DNA from: Thaumasiovibrio sp043421945 | Lineage (GTDB): Bacteria > Pseudomonadota > Gammaproteobacteria > Enterobacterales > Vibrionaceae | Assembly (NCBI GenBank): GCA_043421945.1 | Contig: JBHOGO010000072.1 | Span: forward strand, 1 to 24,860 | Direction: 5' to 3' | Length of the DNA: 24,860 bases | The notes under the pieces: generated by a model | What the model was told of the DNA's origin: nothing | What the model saw: only the letters and a program-made list of their open reading frames with translations | The model's database searches: none | In this document: positions 8,028 to 16,739 of the stretch, piece after piece | Layout of the letters: every line of letters begins with the position of its first letter | Position numbering within the stretch: the first letter of the stretch is position 1 | Translations under genes and position numbers: made by a program

Positions 8028-8053
8028 CTCAAGCAGGTGCTCACCTGCTTGAG
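8028..8053. repeat. Perfect 12-bp inverted repeat between convergent genes
   Basis: The arms CTCAAGCAGGTG and CACCTGCTTGAG are separated by two bases. The element lies between the 3' ends of two convergent genes, so it probably acts as a bidirectional transcription stop or RNA-end stabiliser. No T run follows on either strand, so a protein-binding palindrome is also possible. Confidence 0.5.
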
Positions 8054-8146
8054 ATGCCGGCTAAAACCATCCTCTGAGCTCTTAATGTCTGACACTCAAA
8101 GTAAACACCTTTAATAAGCCGCTGAAGCAATAATATGGACTGACCG

Positions 8147-10599
8147 CTAGGTTAGACTCGTGGCAACCTTAGGCGCTTGAGTAAGATTTTGGCTCTCCAA
8201 CCATTCCGCCATGACATCGGTTGTTTTTGTTGACGCCATTCGATACAGATAGCCGTCACTCACTTTCTGCCTTACCCAATAATCAATACCTTCAATCTTT
8301 AACGGCTTTTTTGTCACAAATACTGCCTCGCTAAGGTAGTGACAAGGCGAAAGGTTTACCGGAGTATGTTTAAACTCAGGCTGGCCAGATAGCCTATCGG
8401 TATAGGGGGCGATGAGTGAACAAGGCTTGGCATTACTTGCCGTCATGTTGTTCCAATGAATCGGGATGAACAACTGATTGGGGGCGACATCCGTTGTAAT
8501 TTCAGCTCTCACCTGACACTGCCCTTGACCGTTATATACCGTCACTATCTGACGGGAGGATACAGAGTACTTGGCAGCAGTATCAGGATGAATCATCACA
8601 AAAGGTTCTGGTGTATGCTCACCTAGACGTGCCGATAACCCCGTTCTCGACATCGTATGCCAATGGTCTCTCACTCGACCACTATTCAGTAGTAGCGGAT
8701 AGAGATCCCCGACATGACTTTTTGGGGCTTGATGCCGAACAGGGATAAAGTTCGCACGTTTATCGGCAGTAAAAAACTGATGGTCAGCAAACAACCGTTG
8801 ATTCGTCACTGATTCTTGAAGAGAAAAAACGGGCCATTGCTGAGGGGCTAGACGGCTATATGCTTGTGCATCAAGATTCGATAGACCAATAAGCATTAGA
8901 TCTCGGCGATCAGTATTCAAATCACTTGCGGCATCTGTTCCAGTTACCACTGCATCATGCTCAACCCCTCCTTCGAGTAAGTGATTACCAAAGGCTGTTA
9001 ACTTTGCATGCTCTTGAAAGATTTCACCTTCATGCTGGTAACTAAACGCGGTGCAAAAACCCATTTTTTCGCGACCTGAGAGATAATCCACCAATCAGGT
9101 TTTGCCAATCCTGGGCTGGGTAAAATACGCCGTTGTCGAGATATTCTCCGCTCTGAGTTGGTCACCGTGCCTGACTTCTCACTCCAACCTTGTGCAGGCA
9201 AAACAACGTCAGCCATTTGTGTGGTTTCAGTCTCTGCCATACAGTCTGACACCACCACAAAAGGGCAACGAGTTAATGCCTCTTTAATCCGCCCGCTATT
9301 TGGCAAACTAACCATTGGGTTGGTTGCCATGATCCAAACCGCTTTGATCTTGCCTTCGGCCATAGCATCGAACATGTCTATCGCTTTCAAACCGGGCTTC
9401 GTGGCGAGATTATCAGCCTCCCAGAAGGTCTTTACTAATGCTTGATGCTCTGGACGATCAAACTCCATGTGTGCAGCCAGTGTATTGGCAAGTGCACCCA
9501 CTTCACGCCCTCCCATCGCATTAGGTTGGCCTGTTACAGAAAAAGGCCCCGAGCCCACTTTTCCGATTTTCCCAGTGGCAAGGTGACAGTTAATGATGGC
9601 ATTCACCTTATCGGCTCCCACCGTGGATTGATTCACTCCCTGTGAATAGACCGTGACAACTTTATCTGTGTTTTTAAAGGCACTGTAGAATTGGGTCAAT
9701 TGCTCTGTCGTTAATTGTGTTATCTCTTCTAGCGTTGAGTCATGAGGATCGGTGCTCTCCCCTCCCATAGAAAAGCCTTCACGTGCTGCAGCAATGGCCT
9801 GCTCAAATTGATGGGTATGAGCAGCAATGAACTCCTCATCGAGTGCATTCTGCTCATCGAGATAGTTTAGTAAACCGTTAAAAAGGGCAATATCAGCGCC
9901 AGAAGCAATAGCAAGGTGATCATCTGCAACGTCACACGTTTCAGTACGACGCGGATCGATCACAACAATACGCATTGCTGGGTTCTCTTGTTTCGCTGCA
10001 CGTAAGCGCTGATGCAACACCGGATGGCACCAAGCGAGATTGGAACCGACGAGGACGACGAGTTCGGCTTTTTCGAGATCTTCATAACAAACAGGCACCG
10101 TGTCTGAGCCAAAAGCACGCTTATGCCCAACAACTGACGACGCCATGCATAGTCGCGAATTACTATCAATATTGGCAGTTCCCATAAAGCCTTTAATTAG
10201 CTTATTAGCAACGTAATAATCTTCAGTTAACAGCTGGCCTGATACATAAAAAGCCACGGCATCAGGTCCATGCTCGGCGATCACCTCCGAAAACTTATCA
10301 GCGACGAGGTGCGTTGCTTTTTCCCAACTGACTTCTTTTTTTTGTGCAGACTCAACGCCATCGCCTTGTAGTAGCGCTCCTTTTATAACAGGTGATAATA
10401 GACGCCCATCGTGAATGACAGTATCCCCGAGGGCGATACCTTTCGTGCAGAGTTTTCCATAGTTGGAGGGGTGGCTTTTATCACCACGAATCTCCAACTC
10501 TCCAGTCGACTTGGGTCTCGCTTCTATGCCGCAACCCACACCACAATATGCACACGTCGATTTAATCCAGCCATCATCACTTATTTGGTTTTTATCCAT
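8147..10599 (-). pseudogene. nasA: Assimilatory nitrate reductase catalytic subunit, interrupted by a one-base frameshift
   Basis: This encodes a molybdopterin oxidoreductase that reduces nitrate to nitrite for assimilation in the cytoplasm. The N-terminal half holds a [4Fe-4S] motif (C16-A-Y-C19-G-V-G-C23 and C51 in LCTKG), the Mo-ligand Cys151 in SRLCMASS, and bis-MGD motifs such as YSQGVNQS and GQPNAMGGREVG. The start at ATG 10599 is favoured by GAGGGA six bases upstream over TTG 10605. The frame shifts at an A6 run (9064-9069): the first frame goes on as WVFAPRLV and stops at 8998. The other frame continues MGFCTAFSYQHEGEIFQEH to 8147 and carries the molydopterin dinucleotide-binding domain. 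One extra A would restore an 817-residue protein. No other lesion is seen, so a sequencing error or recent mutation is likely. The C-terminal BFD-type Fe-S domain of some NasA proteins is absent. Confidence 0.9.
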
Positions 10600-10649
10600 T
10601 ATCAATCCCTCGACAGCTTTAACTTAACCTCTATTTACCTCAATACAGT

Positions 10650-10664
10650 GCAATAAACACACCA
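10650..10664 (-). promoter_or_regulatory. Candidate sigma-54 promoter for nasA
   Basis: On the minus strand TGGTGTGTTTATTGC matches the sigma-54 pattern TGG at -24 and TTGC at -12 with exact GG-to-GC spacing. The middle CAC is replaced by TGT. The predicted transcription start lies about 39 bases before the nasA ATG. Confidence 0.55.
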
Positions 10665-10780
10665 ACCCCCACTAAAAACAACTCTACACTATAAAGCATT
10701 GATTATAAAGAATATATAAATGCAACTAACCCTAAAGTAGTAGACCAATAAAAGCAAAAATCCGTAACCTATCAATATAT

Positions 10781-10808
10781 TTGCACCACAAAGCACAAAA
10801 TTGCACCA
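10781..10808 (+). promoter_or_regulatory. NtrC-like half-sites in direct repeat
   Basis: TTGCACCA occurs at 10781-10788 and 10801-10808, 20 bases apart (two helical turns), with a further GCAC between them. The octamer equals the left half of well-known NtrC enhancer sites. The right half (TGGTGCA) is not seen, so these are half-sites only. They lie about 145-180 bases from both sigma-54 promoters, a usual enhancer distance. Confidence 0.45.
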
Positions 10809-10935
10809 ATAAGAGTCATTTATCGTACTTATCACCACTGCAAATATAATCTAAATAAAACATCAAAAACAAAATCAAGCTGCAAACTATTGATAATGTT
10901 GAACTTTATAAATAAACACACACAAAAAACAAAGC

Positions 10936-10951
10936 AGGCACTCAAATTGCT
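10936..10951 (+). promoter_or_regulatory. Candidate sigma-54 promoter for the cobA-nirBD-narK operon
   Basis: AGGCACTCAAATTGCT matches the -24/-12 consensus TGGCAC-N5-TTGC at all but the first base, with exact spacing of GG (10937-10938) and GC (10949-10950). The predicted start near 10962 leaves a leader of about 45 bases before cobA. Confidence 0.65.
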
Positions 10952-11005
10952 TTGACTTAATCAGTCAACTTGTAACGGAATACTCACATTTGTAGGGGGA
11001 ATACC

Positions 11006-11836
11006 ATGAATGTAGAACATGGCCAATATGGCGTAGTCACTCTTGTGGGAGCAGGACCAGGCGATCCAGAGTTGCTCACAGTAAAAGCAGCAAAGGCAAT
11101 TCAACAATCTGATGTTATCGCCTTTGACAACCTCGTCAGTGAAGAGATTCGGTCACTTTTCCCTACAACGGCAACAAAACTATATGTCGGAAAAGCGAAG
11201 GGACGTCATAGCGTCACGCAAACAGAGATTAACCAGCTTCTCATTGATTACGCACATGCAGGGCTGAATGTCTGTCGCATTAAAGGTGGCGATGCTTTTA
11301 TCTTTGGTCGTGGTAGTGAGGAAATGCTGCAACTGGCGCAAAATGGCATTCATGTCGACGTTATCCCTGGCATTACTGCCGCTTCTGGGTGTACTAGCGC
11401 TGCAAGTATCCCGTTAACGCACCGTGGCATCGCGCAAGGTTGCACATTTATCACAGCACATGCTGATCAACAACTCTCTCTCGACTGGCATGCACTAGCC
11501 TCACTCAATCAAACGCTGGTTATCTATATGGGGCTATCAAAAACAAAAATGATCACAGAGAAATTAACCCAAGCCGGTATGCCTAGTACGACCTCTGTCG
11601 CGCTAATCGAAAATGGCTGTACACCCCAACAGCGTGTCTTTACGGGTCAATTAGGTGAGTTAACTGCACTCAAAGAGCAGCACGAAGTTTGTTCTCCCGC
11701 TCTGATCGTTATTGGTGAAGTCATTACAGTGGCTCAGCAAATGGAGTGGCTTGTACAGCGCAATACGATTGGAAGCACGCAGGCGAATAAAAATCGCATA
11801 GAAAACAATAAGCACAATTTGCCACTCTCGGCGTAA
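11006..11836 (+). CDS. cobA: Uroporphyrinogen-III C-methyltransferase (SUMT)
   Basis: This SAM-dependent enzyme methylates uroporphyrinogen III at C2 and C7 to give precorrin-2, the precursor of sirohaem needed by NirB. The 276 residues show the SUMT motifs in order: LVGAGPGDPELLT near the N-terminus, FDNLVSEEI, VGKAKGRHSVTQ, RIKGGDAFIFGRG, VIPGITAASGCTSAASIPLTHRG, and the C-terminal PALIVIGEV. The fused dehydrogenase/ferrochelatase domain of CysG is absent. The last 25 residues are Asn-rich and atypical. A strong AGGGGGAA ribosome-binding site precedes the ATG. It is the first gene of the nitrite operon, which ties cofactor supply to nitrite reductase synthesis. Confidence 0.95.
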   Translation: MNVEHGQYGVVTLVGAGPGDPELLTVKAAKAIQQSDVIAFDNLVSEEIRSLFPTTATKLYVGKAKGRHSVTQTEINQLLIDYAHAGLNVCRIKGGDAFIFGRGSEEMLQLAQNGIHVDVIPGITAASGCTSAASIPLTHRGIAQGCTFITAHADQQLSLDWHALASLNQTLVIYMGLSKTKMITEKLTQAGMPSTTSVALIENGCTPQQRVFTGQLGELTALKEQHEVCSPALIVIGEVITVAQQMEWLVQRNTIGSTQANKNRIENNKHNLPLSA

Positions 11837-11981
11837 AGCACTGCCACTAAGAGTGCTGCTGCTAAACAGAGCATGTCAGCGAAAAGAGTGAAAAGACAGT
11901 ATCTAAACACATAGCGGAAGCAGAAACATAACGGACCGTCTAGATACCGCATTAAGCACAGACATAACAGGGATTTTGATG

Positions 11982-14567
11982 ATGAGTAAACAAAGAATAA
12001 TGGTCGTGGGCAACGGCATGGTAGGTCATAAATACATAGAAACCCTGCTGAAGGAAAAAAGCGAAGAGATCGATATTATCACCTTCTCAGAAGAACCTCG
12101 ATTGGCTTACGATCGCGTACAGCTTACCGCCTATTTCACAGGGAAGACCGCGCAAGACCTCGCTCTGGCTCATGAGGATGACTATAAAGAAAGCGGTGTT
12201 CACTACGCATTAAATGAAAAAGTCGCCTCCATTAATACAGCAGAAAAACATGTCGTAACAGAAAGTGGCGATATCGAGGCTTATGACAAGCTGATTCTAG
12301 CAACGGGGTCTTACCCTTTTGTCCCCCCTATTCCTGGTAACGACCAACCACACTGTCATGTCTATCGTACTATTGAAGACCTTGATGCCATTGAAGCATC
12401 CAGTAAGCAGAGTAAAAGTGGCGTCGTAATCGGAGGCGGGTTACTAGGGCTCGAAGCGGCTAACGCGATTAAGAACCTTGGCATGACGACTCACGTTGTC
12501 GAATTCGCGCCTCGATTAATGGCTGTGCAGCTGGATGAAGGTGGTGGTGCATTACTACGTCGCAAAATTGAAGATATGGGCGTATTCGTTCATACCGAGA
12601 AAGCAACCACAGAAATCGTTGCCGGTGAAAGTGCACGCTATCGCATGAATTTCGCTGATGGCAGCCACATTGAAACAGACATGATTGTTTTTTCTGCGGG
12701 GATTCGACCTCAAGATGAGCTTGCTAAAGGCACCGATATTCAACTGGGTGAGCGCGGCGGTATCGTCATTAATGATCATTGCCAAACCAGTATCGAAGAT
12801 ATCTACGCCATTGGCGAATGTGCACTTTGGGATAACAAAATATTTGGTCTTGTTGCTCCCGGCTATCAAATGGCAAAAGTCGCTGCCAACCATCTCATGC
12901 AGCAACTCAGCGGCGATACAACAGAATCGACACCTTTAACGTTCCAAGGTGCTGATATGAGCACCAAGCTCAAACTACTTGGTGTCGACGTTGCCAGCAT
13001 TGGTGATGTACACGGCAAAACAGAAGGTGCATTGTCTTACACCTACAATGACGAAATTGAGCAAGTCTATAAACGTCTCATTATCTCTGCGGATGGCAGC
13101 AAGATTGTTGGTGCGGTGTTAGTGGGTGATGCAGAAGCCTATGGCTCGTTATTGCAGCTTAAACAAAATGACATGCCACTGCCCTCTAACCCTTCAGTTC
13201 TTATTCTCCCGAATGTCGCTGAGGATGAATCATCTGCATTAGGTGTCGATGCCTTACCTGACAGTGCTGTTATCTGTTCGTGTTTTGACGTGACTAAGGG
13301 GGATATCAAACAAGCCGTGGCAAGTGGCTGCGCCACCATGTCAGACCTGAAAGCATCGACCAATGCTTCTACCGGGTGCGGAGGCTGTAGCGCACTGGCA
13401 AAACAGGTACTTGATAGCGAGCTTCTTCAGCTCGGTGTCGAGGTTAATAACGACCTCTGCGAACACTTTGCCTACTCGCGCCAAGAGCTGAGTGATATTG
13501 TTCGCGTTAACCAGATTAAGACATTCGATGAGCTACTGAATCAATATGGCCAAGGGCTTGGGTGTGAGATTTGTAAGCCAACAGTTGGTTCTATTCTCGC
13601 CTCGTTTTGGAATGACTATATTCTCGATAATGCCCATCTGGAGCTTCAAGATACCAACGATATCTACCTGGGTAATATGCAAAAAGATGGCACTTACTCC
13701 GTTGTTCCCCGCGTCGCGGGCGGTGAAATCACCCCAGATAAACTCATCGTACTGGGTGAGGTTGCCCAAGAGTTTGAGCTGTACACCAAAATTACTGGCG
13801 GACAGCGCATCGACCTATTTGGCGCTCAGCTCAATGACCTGCCGGTAATCTGGCGGAAACTGGTTGATGCGGGATTCGAAACGGGCCACGCTTACGGTAA
13901 ATCGGTTCGTACTGTGAAGTCTTGCGTTGGCAGCACATGGTGCCGCTACGGTGTTGGCGACAGTGTTGGCTTCGCCATTGATGTAGAGAACCGCTATAAA
14001 GGGCTACGCTCGCCCCATAAGCTTAAATTTGCGGTGTCAGGCTGTACCCGTGAATGCGCTGAGGCGCAATCCAAGGATATCGGTATTATTGCGACCGAAA
14101 AAGGGTGGAACCTTTATGTATGTGGTAATGGAGGAATGCGTCCTCGCCATGCGGATCTATTTGCGACCGATCTCGATGAAAAAACACTGATTCAATATGT
14201 TGATCGCTTACTGATGTTCTACATTCGAACGGCAGACCGCTTACAACGCACCTCTGTTTGGATGGAAAACCTAGAAGGCGGCATCGACTACCTCAAACAA
14301 GTCATTATTGACGATAAACTGGGTCTTGGAGAAGATCTCGAGGAAGAGATGGCGCAAAATATTGCCAATTATCAATGTGAATGGAAAACCACTATTGAAT
14401 CGCCAGAGAAACTAAAACGCTTTAATCACTTTATTAACAGCGAAGAGCGTGATGAAAACTTAAAGTTCATCTCTCTGCGCGAACAAAAGTTTCCTGCTTC
14501 AGTAACATCTGACTCTGATAGCGATGCTCCCGAACAAGAGAGGATTAATATTATTGAAGTTCAATAA
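11982..14567 (+). CDS. nirB: Assimilatory NAD(P)H nitrite reductase, large subunit
   Basis: This cytoplasmic sirohaem enzyme reduces nitrite to ammonium with six electrons. The domains in order are: an FAD/NAD(P)H oxidoreductase (residues 1-320, GNGMVGHK and GGGLLGLEAANA dinucleotide motifs); a BFD-like [2Fe-2S] domain with C432-x-C434 and C466-x2-C469; a nitrite/sulfite reductase half-domain; and the sirohaem/[4Fe-4S] ligands C648-x5-C654 and C688-x3-C692 (SCVGSTWC, SGCTREC). Three starts are possible: TTG 11976, ATG 11979 and ATG 11982. I chose 11982, giving 861 residues and the family-like MSKQRIMVVGNGMVG, with AGGG about 9 bases upstream. It follows cobA by 145 bases and precedes nirD. 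The length is normal. Confidence 0.96.
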   Translation: MSKQRIMVVGNGMVGHKYIETLLKEKSEEIDIITFSEEPRLAYDRVQLTAYFTGKTAQDLALAHEDDYKESGVHYALNEKVASINTAEKHVVTESGDIEAYDKLILATGSYPFVPPIPGNDQPHCHVYRTIEDLDAIEASSKQSKSGVVIGGGLLGLEAANAIKNLGMTTHVVEFAPRLMAVQLDEGGGALLRRKIEDMGVFVHTEKATTEIVAGESARYRMNFADGSHIETDMIVFSAGIRPQDELAKGTDIQLGERGGIVINDHCQTSIEDIYAIGECALWDNKIFGLVAPGYQMAKVAANHLMQQLSGDTTESTPLTFQGADMSTKLKLLGVDVASIGDVHGKTEGALSYTYNDEIEQVYKRLIISADGSKIVGAVLVGDAEAYGSLLQLKQNDMPLPSNPSVLILPNVAEDESSALGVDALPDSAVICSCFDVTKGDIKQAVASGCATMSDLKASTNASTGCGGCSALAKQVLDSELLQLGVEVNNDLCEHFAYSRQELSDIVRVNQIKTFDELLNQYGQGLGCEICKPTVGSILASFWNDYILDNAHLELQDTNDIYLGNMQKDGTYSVVPRVAGGEITPDKLIVLGEVAQEFELYTKITGGQRIDLFGAQLNDLPVIWRKLVDAGFETGHAYGKSVRTVKSCVGSTWCRYGVGDSVGFAIDVENRYKGLRSPHKLKFAVSGCTRECAEAQSKDIGIIATEKGWNLYVCGNGGMRPRHADLFATDLDEKTLIQYVDRLLMFYIRTADRLQRTSVWMENLEGGIDYLKQVIIDDKLGLGEDLEEEMAQNIANYQCEWKTTIESPEKLKRFNHFINSEERDENLKFISLREQKFPASVTSDSDSDAPEQERINIIEVQ

Positions 14568-14632
14568 TAGAATAAAAAACTGAACAAAATGGCTATTTTA
14601 ACTTTATAGACAACATTGAACGGAGCATTATC

Positions 14633-15010
14633 ATGAACAGCTGGATTAATATTTGTCACGTAGAAGATATTCCACCTAACATTGGCGTCTGTGCCTTATT
14701 CAATAATGAGCAAGTCGCGATATTTAATTGTCAACGGACGGGCCGCTTTTATGGTATCTCTAACTACGATCCAATCGGTAAGGCCAACGTGTTATCCCGA
14801 GGCATCATAGGGTCAATCGATGGACAACCTTGCGTCGCCTCCCCCTTATACAAGCAACATTACAATCTTGATACGGGTATATGCCTCGAAGATCCTGATA
14901 TTAAGGTTAAGGTTTATTTGGTTCGTGAGGCTAAGGGCATCATTCAAATTGAACATAAAGAATATTCGAATGCCGAAGCTCAAACACCGTGCGAGATAAT
15001 AACAACATAA
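14633..15010 (+). CDS. nirD: Nitrite reductase small subunit (Rieske-fold)
   Basis: This 125-residue protein pairs with NirB. It has the Rieske-like fold (IFNCQRTGRFYGISNYDPIGKANVLSRGIIG...YKQHYNLDTGICLED) but lacks the two Cys-x-His cluster-binding pairs. This is normal for NirD and not a defect. A GGAG ribosome-binding site precedes the ATG. The 65-base gap after nirB and same orientation indicate one operon. A stable AT-rich stem-loop follows before narK. Confidence 0.93.
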   Translation: MNSWINICHVEDIPPNIGVCALFNNEQVAIFNCQRTGRFYGISNYDPIGKANVLSRGIIGSIDGQPCVASPLYKQHYNLDTGICLEDPDIKVKVYLVREAKGIIQIEHKEYSNAEAQTPCEIITT

Positions 15011-15066
15011 ATACCTTTAATATTATTTTAAGTCAGTAAAATCACTCGGTACGTCAATGCGCTTAG

Positions 15067-15099
15067 TCAATTTAAATCAACAGTTTTGATTTAAATTGA
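15067..15099 (+). repeat. Perfect 14-bp stem-loop between nirD and narK
   Basis: The arms TCAATTTAAATCAA and TTGATTTAAATTGA enclose a five-base loop. There is no following T run and the stem is AT-rich, so it is not a classic terminator. It may stabilise the upstream mRNA 3' end or be a processing site that sets different levels for nirBD and narK. Confidence 0.55.
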
Positions 15100-15147
15100 A
15101 AAGGCGTGACAACACCGAATAGTAAAAGTCAGAAAAAGGATTATTCT

Positions 15148-16617
15148 ATGGATACTAAATCATTTTCTTTATTTTCATTTAAAGGAAAAATGAAAACACT
15201 CCACCTTAGCTGGATGGCGTTTTTCATTACCTTCGTTGTTTGGTTTAACTTCGCACCATTAATTTCAATGGTAAAAGAGACCTTAGGGTTAACAACACAA
15301 GAAGTTAAAACACTCCTTATTTTAAATGTGGCGTTAACCATTCCTGCTCGAGTCCTCATCGGTATGTTTACAGATAAGTTTGGACCACGGATCGTCTATT
15401 CCGCCTTGCTTGCCATCTGTTCTATTCCCTGCTTTATGTTTGCGTTTGCTGATTCATTCTTGCAAGCTGCTATCGCTCGTTTCTTGCTTGGCTTTATTGG
15501 GGCAGGTTTCGTCATCGGTATTCGCTTGGTATCAGAATGGTTCCCGCATGATCAACTGGGTACTGCTGAAGGGATTTATGGCGGTTGGGGTAATTTCGGT
15601 TCAGCAGCGGCTGCCTTTACGCTACCGACTGTCGCACTGATGTTTGGTGGTGAAGACGGTTGGCGTTACGCCGTGGCGATTACCGGCCTGATGAGTTTAG
15701 TGTTCTCGGTCATTTTCTATCGTAACGTGACAGATACGCCAAAAGGATCAACCTACTTTAAGCCTAAGCACCTCACTGCGATGGAAGTGACTTCAAAAGG
15801 TGATTTTTACTTCCTCCTTTTCATGAAAATCCCAATGTACGCGGTACTTGCTCTTTTAGCTTGGAAGTTATCACCTGCAGGAATCGGTATGCTCTCTGAT
15901 TTTGCGGTAAACAGTATTTACGCCGGTCTGGTTGCTCTTTATGCACTCGAAGCAAGCCAAGTGTGGAAAGTGAATAAGAACATCTTTAAAGAGCCTGTAG
16001 AGCCTGTTCATCAATATAAATTCAAACAAGTTGCTGTATTAAACGTGCTTTACTTTGCCACCTTTGGGTCTGAGCTAGCCGTCGTCTCCATGCTGCCACT
16101 CTTTTTCTCTGAAACCTTTGAGTTATCGCCAGTCATGGCGGGAATGGTAGCCTCGGCTTATGCCTTTATGAACTTAATGTCTCGTCCTGGTGGTGGTTGG
16201 ATTTCGGATAAATTTGGCCGTAAGCCAACGCTATTAATCCTAACAGCGGGTCTTGCGCTAGGGTACTTTATGATGGGGCAAGTTGGCAGCGAATGGCCGC
16301 TTTGGTTAGCCGTTGTTGTGGCTATGGTATGTTCGTTCTTCGTTCAAGCTGGTGAAGGCGCTGTGTTCGCGACCGTTCCCCTCATTAAGCGTCGTATGAC
16401 GGGACAAATCGCGGGTATGACAGGTGCGTACGGTAACGTGGGTGCGGTAACGTACTTAACTATCTTGTCATTTGTCGACTATCAAACCTTCTTCTATGTC
16501 ATCGCTGCTACCGCCGTCGCTGGTTTTGCTGCATTAATGTTCATGGAAGAGCCTAACGGCAAAATTGCTGAAGTGAATGAAGATGGCAGTGTGACACTGA
16601 TCGATGTCTCGAACTAA
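15148..16617 (+). CDS. narK: MFS nitrate/nitrite transporter (NarK/NasA family)
   Basis: This inner-membrane transporter takes up nitrate, and perhaps exports nitrite, for the reductases encoded around it. The 489 residues form about 12 membrane segments. Both nitrate-signature motifs are present: GGWGNFGSAAAAF near residues 145-157 and GMTGAYGNVGAVTYL near 423-437. The substrate-binding arginines are Arg126 (GIRLVSEWF) and Arg346 (MSRPGGGW). The DKFGRKP loop is typical of the MFS. The start is set by AAGGA seven bases before ATG 15148; the upstream GTG 15106 lacks such a site. It is the fourth gene of the operon and is followed by a hairpin and the phosphatase/kinase gene. The family name is certain; the transport direction is inferred from the assimilatory context. 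Confidence 0.93.
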   Translation: MDTKSFSLFSFKGKMKTLHLSWMAFFITFVVWFNFAPLISMVKETLGLTTQEVKTLLILNVALTIPARVLIGMFTDKFGPRIVYSALLAICSIPCFMFAFADSFLQAAIARFLLGFIGAGFVIGIRLVSEWFPHDQLGTAEGIYGGWGNFGSAAAAFTLPTVALMFGGEDGWRYAVAITGLMSLVFSVIFYRNVTDTPKGSTYFKPKHLTAMEVTSKGDFYFLLFMKIPMYAVLALLAWKLSPAGIGMLSDFAVNSIYAGLVALYALEASQVWKVNKNIFKEPVEPVHQYKFKQVAVLNVLYFATFGSELAVVSMLPLFFSETFELSPVMAGMVASAYAFMNLMSRPGGGWISDKFGRKPTLLILTAGLALGYFMMGQVGSEWPLWLAVVVAMVCSFFVQAGEGAVFATVPLIKRRMTGQIAGMTGAYGNVGAVTYLTILSFVDYQTFFYVIAATAVAGFAALMFMEEPNGKIAEVNEDGSVTLIDVSN

Positions 16618-16672
16618 GGTCGTCAAGTAGTCGATTCAAACAGTGCTGACACACAATAGCAGCCATTAGTAT

Positions 16673-16711
16673 GGAGGTCGTGGGGGTTAACCTCACTGAC
16701 CTCCCTCGTTT
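16673..16711 (+). terminator. Terminator-like hairpin after narK
   Basis: GGAGGTC (16673-16679) pairs with GACCTCC (16698-16704). Part of the inside can also pair through GGTTAACC. A weak CTCGTTTT follows. It probably only partly stops transcription, lowering expression of the kinase gene 30 bases on. Confidence 0.45.
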
Positions 16712-16739
16712 TCATAATGATAGCGAAGGGTAATAGCCA

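Noticed and set aside
8998..9094. Programmed -1 frameshift in nasA
   Set aside because: The heptamer is G AAA AAA with a poor P-site re-pairing, and no stimulatory hairpin or internal Shine-Dalgarno sequence was seen; a missing base in a homopolymer is simpler.
14633..15010. Rieske [2Fe-2S] protein
   Set aside because: Cys-x-His cluster ligands are absent; it is the cluster-less NirD family.
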